From Auanema rhodensis (taxonomy: Eukaryota > Nematoda > Chromadorea > Rhabditida > Rhabditidae), in the NCBI GenBank assembly GCA_964057225.1, contig OZ059900.1, positions 13,903,638 to 13,967,637 on the forward strand: a stretch of DNA of 64,000 nucleotides, read 5' to 3'. Every line of letters starts with the position of its first letter. The first letter of the stretch is position 1. A program made the translations under genes and the position numbers. The notes beneath the pieces were generated by a model that was not told the DNA's origin, searched no databases, and was given only the letters and a program-made list of their open reading frames with translations. This document shows positions 1 through 14,300 of this stretch, in pieces.

Positions 1-1054
1 CCATCCCATTTCCGGGGCATTACTACAAGCTGAGGAGAAAACATTTCCTACACAGTCCGTTGCAATACGCATGAAACTGCAAGTATTTATATGATATAGT
101 TTCTAAAACAAATTTCTGGAACATACACGCAAACGTCGTTTGGATTTTGAGCAACACTTTGTTCAAAGTAAGATTGACAATTATTCAAATCTCTTGTGCG
201 ATTATGGAACACAGATGATCCACATTGGTCGTTATTAGCGAATTCTAAAACATGAATAATAGTTTTTTGCATATCACTGTGCTTACCCATAAAACCTGAC
301 CCACAAGCGAAATCAAATTGATTGAAAATTTTATCATAACTAAATGCTTGGGTTTTAGTAACTCCAGTAGCAGTACTAAAATTGAAGCATAATTACTTGT
401 GAACCAGAAATGAAAATTTACAAACCCTTGACTATCAACTAGCAATTTTAATGGATTTTCAACGCAGTTGTAATACTCTACGGAATTTCTGTAAAAAATT
501 TAAATACCCAAATACTATAAAATGTGAATTAACTTACTCAAAGCATCCCTTAAAATTTTTGAATGATAAACATGTTTTTTGAAGACCAATAGCTCCCTCA
601 TTGGCCCAAACGCCTTGAATTGCTCTTAATAATTGGTCAGAATCCAATACGCCCAATGAAGCTGAAATTCGAAAATATGAAAGAATCATGATCTTGTCTT
701 GCCATCTATTTTCATCTCATCATTGAACTTTGCTTGACATTTTTGAAGCATTTGAATGTCACATGGTGATCCAAAAACTTGAGCGGAAGCAGTTCCTGGA
801 ATGTTAAAATATTTTGACAGAAACAAATTTTTTAAAATATATTCATGATATTTATTTTTTCTTCAGCCACAAGGTAATTATTCACTTTATCATCAAAGAC
901 CAGTTGAGTATAAATAGCAAAATAAGTTGTTTTAGAAATTTTTCAAAATTAAACTTATTAGAATATAATACTACAGTTTGAAATATAAATAATAATTGAT
1001 TTAAAAAAACAAACCAATCAAGAATAATGACAACGAAACCAACACGATATTCAT
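1..1054 (-). CDS. Secreted Cys-rich protein, DUF19-like (partial, runs off left edge)
   Basis: Six exons join in consistent phase on the minus strand: 1015-1054, 703-795, 538-661, 426-488, 127-375 and 1-76. The reading frame is still open at base 1, so the 3' end is missing. The product (about 215 residues visible) begins with a clear signal peptide, MNIVLVSLSLFLIGTASAQ. The mature part has regularly spaced cysteines (PCDIQMLQKC, KTCLSF, KGCFE, YYNCVEN, DFACGSG, DQCGSS, NNCQSYF, DCVGN) and one N-glycosylation sequon (NRT). This layout resembles nematode secreted DUF19 proteins, whose function is unknown; that assignment is from pattern memory only. The intron at 662-702 has a GC donor instead of GT. 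Introns are 41-50 bp except the first (219 bp). Gene structure is well supported by phase; family name less so. Confidence 0.7.
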
Positions 1055-1422
1055 TGTTATAATATGATGAATAAGAAACATAGAAAGAGCCACTTTATCT
1101 TAACGATAAAGTAATAAATTCACCAATAAAGAGTTATCACTATTTGGATTATACAAGCAAAAATGTACCAATGGTTTATCAATGGGTTATACATCTGAGC
1201 AACAGACAATTGTAAAAGGACCTTCTCATTAAACAAAGAATAATTTACTTTTTTTCTAATATTCGACATATCATAATAGGTATGTCATTTTAAAAAGTTT
1301 TATGAGACATACTATAATAAAGTTTCAATTAATTATTCTAAATAAAACAATTAATTTTCTGGTAAAAGTTTATTCATTATTTGAATTATCGTAAGCGAAA
1401 TAATCATAAGCTAATTTGTTTT

Positions 1423-3695
1423 TCATTGAACATCATATGCATAGGTATTATTGTTAAATCTCTCCACCCAATATGGCTGAATATGCACGTCGTCTGTGTT
1501 GATTACTTCAAATTCAGGAAGGTCAGGTAAATCTGGTGATTCAATTCGATCTAACGTTTCTGGCTCTAGCTTAACAGTGGGTGGTTCAAGATTGTCATCA
1601 GTTGTACCAATCCAAATAGGAATTGCATATTGATGCTCATGTCCATCCAGAAGTGTCACATCAACTATTAGAGAATATCTGAGAATCAAAACATTCCAAT
1701 AACTGATTTCAATGCATGGAGGAATTGTATGTGGAATATGTACTGCCCAAACGTGTGGCCAATTTGATTTCTGCTTTGGAGCAGGTTGCATGGAAACCGT
1801 ACGCTCCACGCAAAAACTGTCGTTTGATGATAGTTCAGGCCGTCTTATTCTGCGATGTTGCATAATCATGAAACGGACGTTTCGAATATTTTTAACGTTT
1901 GTTAGGGTGATGTAAGCATGTTTACCACGTTGAAAACATCGCTGACTCATGCTTACGCTAATAGATCCAAGCTGATCTCTATATTCATTCTGATATTCTT
2001 GTTTGGCCCATGTATCCACTGCTCTGTCTACAAATACTTCCGCATCAACAGTAACATAATTTTTGCGCCACGACATCATTGAGGCGCAGCAGATGTATCT
2101 AATATCGTCACCTATTGACGGAGGAAGAATTTTCGAGTCCAACTGTGATTTGGCAAAGGGCAACGAAATTTTAACAGAATGACGTCCTGGACTAAACGAT
2201 GATGTTTGATTACTTGAAACGATGCTTTTAAAACGGATGAACTCGTACCAAGTGTGACCTGCTCTTACTTCGCCTCGAAACAACAAACGCAGATTTCGTA
2301 AGCGTTCTGAATTTCGGCTGTTAATATCAAAAATGACTTTGGCATAAGAATTTTCTAAATCTCCGTTGTGTTTAGTCTTGATGAAAATCTTATGTAAATC
2401 AATCGAATGACTGGGATCCGACTTTGCATCTTCATAATCATCGCTCAATTCTGAATCATCATCGTCATCATCTTGACTGTCATCATCTTCATCCATAGCT
2501 CTTTCAAATAGAAAGCGATCTTTTGATTCTCTTTCACGACCTTGTTCCTTAATTTCAAATTTTTTTAAACAGTGAAATGAAATAAAAATACTTTAATAAA
2601 GCTTGAGCTGATGATTATTGGAATTGTATATACAAATGGTTTTTTATGATCAAGTAATTTGAAATCTACAACCAGTTCGTAGTTAATGCGTAAAACATTC
2701 CACAACGTCATTGGAATAGTTATTGGAATATTTGATGGTATCTCCAATTCACATTCTCCAGCCTTCACGCTAGAATTCTCTATACACTTACTGGCTAACA
2801 CCTCTTTCCTAGTTTGCATTAGTTGATAATGTCCAGGATCAGGATCTCTGTAATACACACATTATCTAGTTTTTACTAATTTTAACAAGAATACCGAATA
2901 TGTAAGTACTGCACTAACAACATGCGAACGCTTTTGAGTTTCGTTTCGCTGCTAATGAACCAACAACATTTTGCAAGTTCATTTTGTGTGAAAACTCCTT
3001 TATTTATATAAATATCAACATTTAATGGCGTGCACTTTCTTTAAATAATTAAATTAATATTATTTAAGAATAGAACATACTTATGGGCCCACGATCCATG
3101 TCCAATGCATTTATTCAGTTTATAACGCAGTTGATAGCTGGCAATATGCGGCATTTTAAGAGACAATTCTCGATTTATAATAAATTTCTTTTCAATAAAA
3201 TTATTTTGATGCCAAGGATTAACACTGGCTTGCACAGAATATTCTACAAATCGGTATTTTCCTATCTGCATTGTAGGAGGAAAGCGTGATAACCACACAT
3301 CAACAGATACTTCACTTTCTGTGGCTTCTATATAAAAATGAATGTTAGTGTATTGTGTTAAAGAAAACAACTAATTTACCATGAGGAGATACAAGAGTCC
3401 ACACTTGCTCATATAAAAATTCGTAGAGTAGCCGATTTTTTTCTTTAACATATCCGCGGAATATGACTTGACACGAAACAACAAAATCTGTTGGATTTTC
3501 CACAGTAACTTGTGCCACCAACTGATTATCTAATCGATTGTTGAAGTAATCTTTTACGGTCAGATTAGTAACAGCTGGCAGAGCAGTTGTAGTAACCATC
3601 AAGCATAAAATGAGCAAATGTTTTTCTTCGAAACTTAGCTTTGTCTGAAGAAGCCTACTCACAAAATGAATTATGCATGGTTTCTTGGTGAACAT
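1423..3695 (-). CDS. Arrestin-domain protein with two arrestin folds in tandem
   Basis: Five exons in phase (3380-3695, 3081-3327, 2895-3038, 2592-2847, 1423-2547) give 695 residues if translation starts at 3695; an in-frame ATG at 3599 is an alternative. The N-terminal half has arrestin-N-like strands (VTVENPTDFVVSCQVIFRG), then an arrestin-C-like half ending IPITIPMTLWNVLRINYELV and YTIPIIISSS. After an acidic linker (poly Asp/Ser near 2420-2500) the pattern repeats: VIFDINSRNSERLRNLRLLF and RGEVRAGHTWYEF, then IPHTIPPCIEISYWNVL and HQYAIPIWIGT. Alpha-arrestins usually have one N+C pair and act as trafficking or ubiquitin-ligase adaptors. I saw no PPxY motif in the C-terminal tail, which is rich in Pro, Glu and Asp. 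Introns are 42-53 bp. It could be two merged genes, but the 44-bp intron at 2548-2591 joins both halves in phase and no stop separates them. Confidence 0.78.
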
Positions 3696-4889
3696 GAATT
3701 GTACATGAAGTACAATAATGCTGTCGTTTGTATGTGAGGAGATTCTTCAAACATTTCCTTTATATTCCCTAATTTGTTGAACAAAGTGTTTCGTGTCAAG
3801 CTATGGTAACAACAGATCAGAAGATACATTAGTTTTTATTCTTATTTTTGCGTTCGGTGTATAGTTAAGCAATGTGAACATACAATTACATTATTGTGAA
3901 TGTTGTTAGAGAGAATGTTCGAGAATATGTTATAACATTTAAGCTCATTATTATAATTCTACAATATGTCATGATTTAGAATATTAATACATGAATTACT
4001 GATAAAATATAATAATAATAATATATATATATTTATATATATTACTAATTTGTTTAGTTTAATTATATATTTTTTTATATATAAAGCTTTGAATATTAAT
4101 TAAGCTCTGCTCATTAATACTAGCATAATGTATATAATATAATGTCAGTATGATATCATATATATATAATAAAAAATTGAATTGAAAATAGAGGTATATG
4201 TAAAAAAACAAATGCCACAGGCGCATATACGTTTTAGGGTTAAATTTAATTGTATAGTCTCTCATGCATATGCATAGACAATAAAAACGGTATAGTATAA
4301 TGATGCAATATTATATAGTGTGGTATATAAACAAAAACAAGAAAAAAAGATAATAGAAATGAAATTGCATATGATGTATATGTAATATATGCAATTATTA
4401 ATTATGAAAGTTAGCATCAGAAGTTCTGTAAAGTCATTACGGGTTCCTCGGGAAGACGTCTTTCGGAAGGTGACCCAGCCGCTCTTGTTTCCGAAAACAA
4501 AGTAAGACAATTGCGGAAATATTTATTGTCAAAACAATTACTTCTGAAAATTTTGAAATTTTAAATAGTTTTAAAAGCCACAGTTCAGCTATGAACTAAT
4601 AGAATTTGAGTAGAACTAGCAAATGTTGAAGAGATGAGAAAATCTTTTTCTATCATCTAGATAAATGTTTCAAATTTTGTGAGATAACACTATAATTTGC
4701 AAAATCATCGCAATTTGCTTCAATTTTTTTTGTCTTGCATCTCTGTTGAAAATCAGTATTTGAGATAATCTGCGTTTACCTGCATTGAGCTCGTAAGCTA
4801 TTGAGCTCATGTGAAAACATTTCATGGCACATTTCACATACCCGATCCATAACAAAGTGGATTTGTTCCACTTTATGAACACCACAATT

Positions 4890-5325
4890 CTAAAGTTTAC
4901 TAATTTCTCTCTGTTCATTAAGATAATATTGTAAGAAATTATCTTCTACCTCTTCTTCAATCCAGTCCGCTTCTTTGCGCGTCCGTAAAAACATGCCTTC
5001 TCTATCAAACTGCAATGATCTTTGATCAAAATATGAATTATTTTTATTTCTGACACCATGGAAAAATTGAATGAGAGTAAAAAAAACTCTCTTTATTACA
5101 TGAATTCAATAAAAAGAAGCATGAATTCATAAATATTTTGTTTTTGTTTTATAAAATGAAATAGAAGATTTCCCAAACGATTGTATACCAAAAAAGTATT
5201 TCTGTCTAAGTGCTGACCTGAATATCGGGCTGAAATTTTGAACGAGCTTCTCCTCCGCTAATTTGCATAACTAATAAAAAGGTTAAAGTTATGAAACGAA
5301 TGGAGATTTGCCATTTGTTTTCCAT
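4890..5325 (-). CDS. Small secreted peptide candidate, two exons
   Basis: Exon 1 (5218-5325) encodes 36 residues starting MENKWQISIRFITLTFLLVM, a typical signal peptide, continuing QISGGEARSKFQPDIQ and ending at a CAG|GTCAGC donor. Exon 2 (4890-5009) follows a TTGCAG acceptor in the same phase and encodes 39 residues with FDREGMFLRTRKEADW, an acidic run and a stop after REISKL. Total 75 residues. No known family is recognised and there is no clear dibasic-amide neuropeptide layout, though RTRKE could be a cleavage site. The intron (5010-5217, 208 bp) is longer than most here. It lies about 1.2 kb upstream of the arrestin gene on the same strand. Supported by signal peptide, splice signals and phase; not by homology. 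Confidence 0.45.
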
Positions 5326-5329
5326 TCTA

Positions 5330-8300
5330 CTACAACATACTGATTAGAATAAGGCTAACAATTTAACTAAGCTATACACATAGCTATACAGACACATGTA
5401 ACGATAAAATTGAAATGCAGCACTATATCAAAATATATCTGTATATCTATATATATAACTTTTTGCAAAGTTATTGTATTTTTCAATTATAAACAAATAT
5501 AGTGTAATGTGTAAAATAATAAAAATATGTAAAATAATCAAATATGTTTAAATACGAACACAAAAAAAGTTACAAAAACTTGAAAATAATAGAAAGAAGA
5601 TAACGAATATAGTCATTTTAGCTTCAATCTCCTGCAGATAATATTATGTTCATGAATGAAAGAATATCAATAAATATCCATCAATTCTAAAACTAAGTTT
5701 CAAATTAAATAAAGTGCATATTGAATGTTCCTGAGTTGTTCCAGTTGAGAAAGCAAAGTGAGAATAAGATTAAAATTTAATTTTGCAGTGGATAGACAAC
5801 GATTATGATGAACGAGTTATTGGCTTTGTTGGCAGGTAAGTGTAGACAAGCACTTGGCAAAAGGACAACCGTATTGACGACAATGTGATAAACGAATAAA
5901 AAGGCTTACAAATTAAAGCTAATTACAAGAAAAATCTTTATTCAAGCATTTTCAAGCGTGAAATTATTATATGTGCCTTTCAATTATTCGTATTTCTTCT
6001 ATAAAACAGATAACTGTTTTGAATTTAGATTTCAAAATTTAAATTTTTCGAATAATCTTTAAAAAAAGGAAAATGTAATCGTAGATGAAGTTGAACTTGG
6101 AAAAAACGAAGAAAAGGAAAAAAATGCAATACGATTTCGTAGCAGAAGTAAATAATGAATATCGCATATTTAGTGTATGAATACAATTTTCAGAAATCAG
6201 AATTGGTATTTTCAAACCAGTGATTGTCGTAACATTTAATTTTCCTTTCTTTTTGATACACGCGAAATGCATCGTGTTATTATAAGAGAACATTGAAAAT
6301 GCTGTACCGATATAATTCAATTCAATATTTTCAAGAAATTATGCTAATGACTATTTTGACGCGTATACAATAAAAACAGCTCAGAATAAACTATATTTCT
6401 GTATTAAGAAATGGAAAAATTTCGTAGTAGGTTGGTTATTACATTAATTTTTTTTTTACTAATAAAATGAATGTTTTCTAGTTCTGACGTACGAATACTG
6501 TCAACGATTGCGATTTCGATACGCAATGGTAGACACAGATTCATTTTTTTTCAACCACATTGTTTTCTTATTTTGATTTCAACTAAAGAAAACAAAGACT
6601 TCTATTTTTCTCACTTCTATTTTCTTTTCATGTCTTGAACTCAGGACAAAACAAAACGTTTTCAATAGTGAAATTTGAAGCTACATTAGAAGTATAAAGG
6701 CTATATTTGCATGACCTAAGCAAAACTACATCTATATTCAACTTTAGTTATTTATATACATATGCATATAGATATTTTTTTATTTTCTTTCTATCAATGC
6801 TTGTCAAAAGATTTAGATCATACCTTCTAGCATTACCCGAATATTTTTGTTCTTTCTTTTTATAAATAACACCAACGCGTATTATATATTTCCGAAAATG
6901 AGAACAAAGAAAAGATATGAACAATGCAAGATGATATTGAACAAAAACTGCAACAAAAATATTTCCAAACAAGAAAAAGAAAAAAAAATTTGCTTGGTGT
7001 TTTCAAAAAATGGTCAGTAATACTAGCCGAAATGATCTTTTTTAATTCTATTAAACATTTCTTGTGCAGTGCAAAAACAAATCAAAAGTTAGATGCGACA
7101 AATATGTACTTTCGTATAATGAATAGATATGTAATTGAATAAATAAAAAGTATTCTTTCGACTCAAATAGGTATTAATGCATTTTATTGAAAAAGCATTA
7201 ATTTGCTATAATTTACAAAATGTAACAGCATAATTATAGATGAATTATCGATTAGAAAGAAATTATAGAAAGATTAATACGAATATAGTCATTATCAAAA
7301 TGTAACATTAAGTACGAAAGAGAAGGAAATGGATAAAAACAATAATAATATGTAAATAAAGAATCACAAAATATCAATATTATTTTTCCAATTAGGATGC
7401 CCGATCACACACTATCATGTTACAATTATCTTTCATGAATTTCATATTATAAAAACAGATATGTGAAGATTTTTTTCAAAAAATCATTATTATTTTCTCG
7501 ACCTCGTTCACTCAACAATATGAAGCATAAAAAATATATATCATATTTGTGAGGTGATTAAAATTTTTATAACGTCTTTCAATTGGAACGAACATAAAAC
7601 TTTACTTAATCGACTTTTCAGATATTTACGTCATATTTTTGTTTATAATTTTTTATACTTGTGGAAGAAGAGGAAGAGAAAAATATATTGAATAGTGTTT
7701 TTTATTTATTTCCTTTATATTGAAAATGATAAAGCAAAATTTTTCGTTATAAGTTTCAAAATGACTTCAATTCTCAAAGTTATTGAGAGCGAGAGTACGA
7801 AACGAATAAGTTATCAAATATTCTTGAGAAAAATTCTGATTTGATCATATCAAATCACATTAAATCAGACCCAAAGTATTAAAAATAAGACAAAATCCGA
7901 AGAATCGAGATATTCTATTTGATTTAATTCAAAGGTATAGAAAATTGATATTTAATTAAATTTAAACCAAGTTAAGAATTTTCGTAACTATTTTTAGTCA
8001 ACTGCATACAAGCTTGAAACGACTTTTAAGTTTCCATAACAAAACAGAAAGATAAAATAAATAAAAGGGTATTTCTTAATTATTACTAATACATAATACT
8101 AACTGAGTGAGAAATAATTGCATGAAATGAGGTAGAGCTTCTAAATTGTTTCATGAAAAATAGGAAATGTGATAAGCTTATTATTGTACTTATAATTATA
8201 GGTGACTGCTACGAAGTTTTGGAACATATATTTTGACTAGTTTACATCATCGAGATATTTGCTTTCTGTTAAAAAAAGTGTTAACTTTTCAATTGTCAAT

Positions 8301-11300
8301 TTGTATAAACAAAAAAAAATCAGAACAAAATCTTTTCTAATTCATTTCCATACTGTTTTTTGTTCATTTCATAATCTCAAGATACAAGCCTCTGTCTCGT
8401 ATGTAGAACAATGAGTATCCTCAACGGAATGGAATGCTTTTAAAACCGGAAAAACAACTTTCTTAACCAATAGCTCATCTATTCATCAATCTGAAATATC
8501 ATCAATAGATAATGACCACCCCTAGTTTATTAACAGGCTGAATGAAACTGGAAATAAACGAACGAGATAGATAGCTGGAATTTAATAATTTAAAAATATT
8601 GAAATTAAGATATTAAAATATCTTAACGAACAGAGTTTTTCTGTTCAATCAGTTTTGTTTATAAATATTAAGATAACATTCGGATTAAATGAAACAAGTG
8701 TTACGCTTATTTGTTTGTTTACAACTAATCCATTTCATTTCAAACTGCAATTACCATCATTTATTTCAAGATTTCGCATTTAAACTATAGTGCAAAAATA
8801 ACTGAGAAGTTGTTTTAGAAATTTAATTGGTGAACTAGTTTTGAAAATCGGCAGTGATGAGAGAATAACCGAGGTTGTCCATCAGAGTGGGTCATTTCAA
8901 ATAATGGTGTGATATTTATCTCCTTTTGAAGGCTATCCAAGCTGATTTGATTTCTGGTCCTAGGATAAAACTAAGGAAGACAATAAGACAAAAAGTAATT
9001 TTGTTCAAGGTTGCCCTACATGATGATTTCTTATTATTTTTTTTTTGAAAAACCAAAGTGTGTTTGACATATAACCTTCGATAATAGGATGGAAATCCTT
9101 CATTTCAACTTTCGAATTGTTTCTTTGCTGATGGGATCAACCACAATTTTTTGATGTCAATAGCAAATTATAGAAGTGTGTACGTTAATTCTCTTATACA
9201 TTGTCGGAATACTCAAGAAGTGGTGCTAATGAACACTTCATTGAGGCGCGTAATTCACAAGAAGATGGCGTGTCTATGCCCACATAAATATGAAATAAAA
9301 AAAGTTTTTATTTTTTCAGGGCTACGCAGTTCGTCACTTAGAAAACTTATAATAGAGTTAAATGATGGTAGTACACCTCGCTCACATCATGCGTATTCAT
9401 TTAATTTTATTGAACAATATTCTGCATTGTTTTCTTCCTTAATACTGTTGTTTTTCACTAACTCCTTTATTTTATTATTCTGCTACACCCGTATTTTTAA
9501 GAACATTTATGCACTGATATGTATATACATATACATATATATATACATATTTTTTCTATATATACTATATTATTATTTATATTCGGCTTATTTCAAGTTT
9601 TAAAATCAACTACTCAGCTTAATTTGGAAAATATGCAAGAAAAAGCTGTCTGTTGCACGCTTTTGGCCAACAGCGAATTTCTCACAGTTTTCATATCTGG
9701 TTCGAAGATTTAGATGTCGGAATCTCTTAATCTTTCTCTCATATCTGAAACTACATATTTCATCTTTTCTCATTAAATTCGTATTTAGCTCTCAATGCGA
9801 AGAACGACAAAGTCAGGTCAAGATTTAGTCCGGTTTTAGAAGGTGGAGTAAGCAGAAATTTTAACAAAGTTTTCTCGCATTTCTCAATTTTGAAATTCTC
9901 AAAAATAATCAAATGTTTATTATTATTGTTGAGTTTAATTTTGTGAATGAAAAGTTTTTCATACCCCTACGGATAAACCCAAGTTTACTCAGTAGTTGTA
10001 CATGCTGACGCAATATACATATATGTCACACAGTGTGCTAGTGAGAAGACTTAAAAATTTATGAGTATTTGACGGATTCAAAATGTAAAATTCTGGTTAC
10101 ATTTTTGCTCCATTCCATCAGCTATCCACTTTCTTATTCTTTTCTTTTTTCGACCACCTCATATGAATTTTATGTGCTCATGCTTGCTAAGACATTTTTT
10201 TCCATTTCTTTGAAGAAAAATGTATAAGTTACTACATGGATTATCCTTCTTTTATCATGAAAATATAAATGCTAATATCTTTGAGTCGCATTGTTCATAT
10301 CTTGTTTATTTCTAAAAATCAAAGAAAACTTAGATTTGTATTAGCATTATATTCATAATTTTTATTTCTGATTATATAATATATTGTAAATATTTTGTCA
10401 ATTTTTTATTTCTCATTTAATGTTTATTTTTTATTTTTTCATATGTTGTACATGATACGTATTTCAAATTTTATTGATGAGTACATTTAACATATCTCTC
10501 TATGTTCACACTCGTACATCTTGTCATCCTTTTATTACAATGCTTTGTTCCAGACATCTGATAGATCACTTAGCGGCGTTTTCAAACACAATCATTGATT
10601 TTTTTTTCGTAGTAAAAGTATGTCATTTTTTATCTTTTTTTTTACACTGTCATCTATTTACTAAAACAATATATTTTTAAATTATATTAATATAAAGGAC
10701 ATATAGATTTTATCTGAATTTTCAACTCATCAGATTCAACATCTGTAGTGAAGTATAACAGCTGTGACTAATGGAATTTTTTGATATGTCGCTCGTTCTA
10801 CGCACAACCTTTTCTTCTACCATTCACATCCACATCAAACTTTCTTGTATCTTTTCCATTTTCCTTTAGTCTTTCTTTCTCTCATTTTTCCTACTCCCTT
10901 CTTTTCCAACTCCCTATATCTTTTTGCCTATCTTTCAACAATGTTGATTCATTTGTCTATCTGTTTTTTTCCTTTGATTTTTCATTTTTTTTCCAAAATT
11001 TGCATACTCACTTCATATAAGAACTATTTGAAGAAGTTATTCAAATTCACATCAGATAGCAAGTATTTCATATTTTTAACGTAATTTATCAATTTAATAA
11101 AATGAGAATAGGTAGGAGTGTATGTTTGCTTAACCCTGCCTCTTTACTTCATTTGTTGGTTCAACAATCACTACGTAGCAATTGTGTCTTCTAAAGCTTC
11201 ATAATATACTTACGTAGTGGAAAAAAGGTCACCATTATAAGTGATAGATAAGCTTATTCTTCAAAGCCATATTTGTGACACTTTATGCGATTATAGTTTT

Positions 11301-14300
11301 TTCTATTCGTGGCTCATTTGTATTTAGCATATACACATATCTTTTAAATTTGTACCCGTTATTCTGTTATTCAAGATTATTTTGAAAAATATCATATTGA
11401 AATTGGAGCAGATATTTAATTAAAAATTAAAAAATTATTTTTTTTTACCTTCTTAATTAAGACAAAGAAAGTTAATTTCATCATTCTCATATTTAGAAAA
11501 TTGAATGATTGATTGATATGCTGGTAAATGTGTTTTACTTCAAAACCTATTTCATTTGAACAGTCAAACAAATACAATGGGTGTGCATGCGATTTTCCCT
11601 GAACCACAAACTACCGTTATTGATTGCGAACTCTCTATCAGACCACGCACTTGTTCTTTGTTGTTTTGTCATCAGTTGTCGTTATTCAATTCACAAATTT
11701 GTGAACATATTTGAAGAGTCGCATTGATTTATTTTACTTTATGAGTTGCGAGTGATTCATTATTGTTTTTTTTAAATTCTAACTGTTTCATCTGAAGAAG
11801 GATGTTCCATTTTTCAGAACTTTCACTGTCTTGAAAATTGGGCACCACCTGTCATTCACTGACGAGTAAAGAAAAAAGAAATACCCGTTCTTTTCCGAGC
11901 ATCCTTTGTTTAATTTGTCAGTTTCACTGCAAAGTGATAGGTCTGTTATATAAAACTTCATCTTTAATTTTGTTCTCTCGTTGCCTCTCTGTCTCGCTCG
12001 TTTTTATCGCATTTGATCTTTTTTGTTCGCTTTCCTTATTCAGCTATTTCCATTCAGCTATCTCCGGCTTAATTTTTCCCACATGAACTAAGAATCTCAT
12101 GTTGCACCTCTAGCAGGAACTCTCTTGTTTCAAATGTTGTTCACATGTATTGTACAACTGCATCTCATGTTATAATTTTTGAATTTTTGATTGAAATTCT
12201 TTACGGCAGGCCATAAAATTTTCATTGAACGTAGTGTTTAATTGAAGTTTTATGTGGTTCCACTTGTTTTAGTTATTGGATCAAAAAAAAATGTGAGAAT
12301 GGTTTCGGTTAGTTGTAGACCAAGTCAATAGAACTAATTTTAATGGCGGTTTTTGATTATTTGATGTTTTGAAAACATAGACAATTGAGAAAGTTTATAT
12401 CTAATTTTTGAAAAATTGAGATATATATTTGAAAATTTAAGACCAAATCAATGATGAAAAGAAAACTTAGAAAAATATGGAGTACTTGCTATAGAACAAA
12501 CAGATACTTGTTACTAGACAGTGCAAACTTCTGGTCCATTTCAAAAAATCTTTCCTAAACGTCTGACATCCTTCTTCTGTAGATTTTACGTGCAAACTGA
12601 TGTATATTGATATAGCTTTATTGAACTTTTATAACTTTTTTTCCCAATATTCGATGTAGTTTCATAAATATTCTCATTTCTCATATCACCCGCTATTTAA
12701 CTTTAAGCATTTATCTATATAATATTTAGATAAAAGAAACCTAATGTATTGAAGTCTTTCATCCTAATCTTTTCAGTCAGATGTGTTTTTAATTTTTCTC
12801 AGCATACGTGCTGCTCATAGCTGTTGGTAACTATTCTCATGCAAAGTTCAAATGATAATGATAGGTGTCAATTATACTTTGGCGTTTCTACGCACCTTCT
12901 TCGTGATATCATAGAAATACTTAGGAACCTTACATTTTGTCAAATGTCTGCGTAAAATTCTTCTTTAAACTTTCTATTCTTCGAAGTAGTGTGCCGAATT
13001 GAATTCTTTAATTTTATTCCCTTTTTCCAATTTCACCGAAAGTAATTTGTTCCTTTAGTTCAAGCTCCCCTCGCACATTTAACTCAACAAATTCGATAGA
13101 AAGAAAGTACGTTTCCTAAATGACAACGAGAAAGTTATCTAAAATCTTTATGCTTTCGATTTCGAGCTGCTTTCTGCCCCATTTAGGCTCAGACTAGTCT
13201 TCTTTCAAATTTCGCGTAATTTTGAATAATGACAGTTTATTCCAATTAGTTTGTTAAGTTTAATTGCTTTATCTACAGTCATTAAGGGGATGAAAGCCAA
13301 TTTGCTTGAACTATCTCAACGATGGCTGCATCGTTTCGCTTTAAATGTTCCGCATTTCCAAACCCTTTCAGAAATGCTTAAAATAGAAAGCTCAGATATC
13401 AAAATGTATATGTAGTAAACGTGTTCTGCGATGAAAATCACTGCATTGTCAGTATTTACTCACATTATTAAACATTTCTATACTTATTTACATTAATATC
13501 AAGTCTACTATTTGCTGACTAGTAGTCTCATGCCATACGTAATTCTCGAATATTCAAGAATTCTTTAAATTAGATGAAAATAGATTGAAAAACATATAAG
13601 TGATGTGAATTTTTTGTTCGGATTTCGATTCTTTTGCTTGAGCCTATTCGAGAAAATATTGAAAGAAGTTGGAAATACAATTTCAAATAGTCTTTGAACT
13701 CTACTCATGTATTTTCAACTAATTTATGTTTTTCTATTATATCTATAAGGGATATAAACTAGTTGTATGTATTCTGTTTTCATTTGGAAATAATCTTAAT
13801 TTTTTGATTCATCCTTTTGTAATTTTTATAATTTCTGTCTCGCTTGGGGAACAATTTGCTCTCATCAGTTTCAAATAATCAATCCAATATAGTTTTTATA
13901 ATCATATCGAATGTTTTACATTGAACAAGTTATGTTTGCTTGTTCACATTTTTGTTGCTTTTGATATTGACTCAGCTTAGCATATTCAAACGGGAAAAGG
14001 TGAAAGAAATAGCATGAGCGGCATAGGTTTTCCACTGTGTACAATTTTTTTATTTTTGCTTTTGTCGGAAACATTTCATCATCAGTATATTCATACAATT
14101 TATGAGCATACGTCATCACATGTTTCATCCTAAAACTTATTCGTCAATTTGTTTTGTTCGCTAAATAACATTTCGAATCTAATACAATTCTTTATTTCTG
14201 CTTTCTTTAATATATATCTATATATAATATCTTTTCTGATGTTTCTATGGCAATCATCATCCGTATATTGATTTACGAATTGTATTAGTCTAAAATTTGC

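Noticed and set aside
1712..1915. Plus-strand ORF opposite the arrestin gene
   Set aside because: Shadow of the long minus-strand exon.
9151..9603. 150-codon plus-strand ORF starting MMSIANYRSV
   Set aside because: Starts at a non-ATG codon, ends in a TA microsatellite and a Phe/Tyr/Ile-rich run, and competing frames with splice signals overlap it. Long ORFs like this are possible by chance here.
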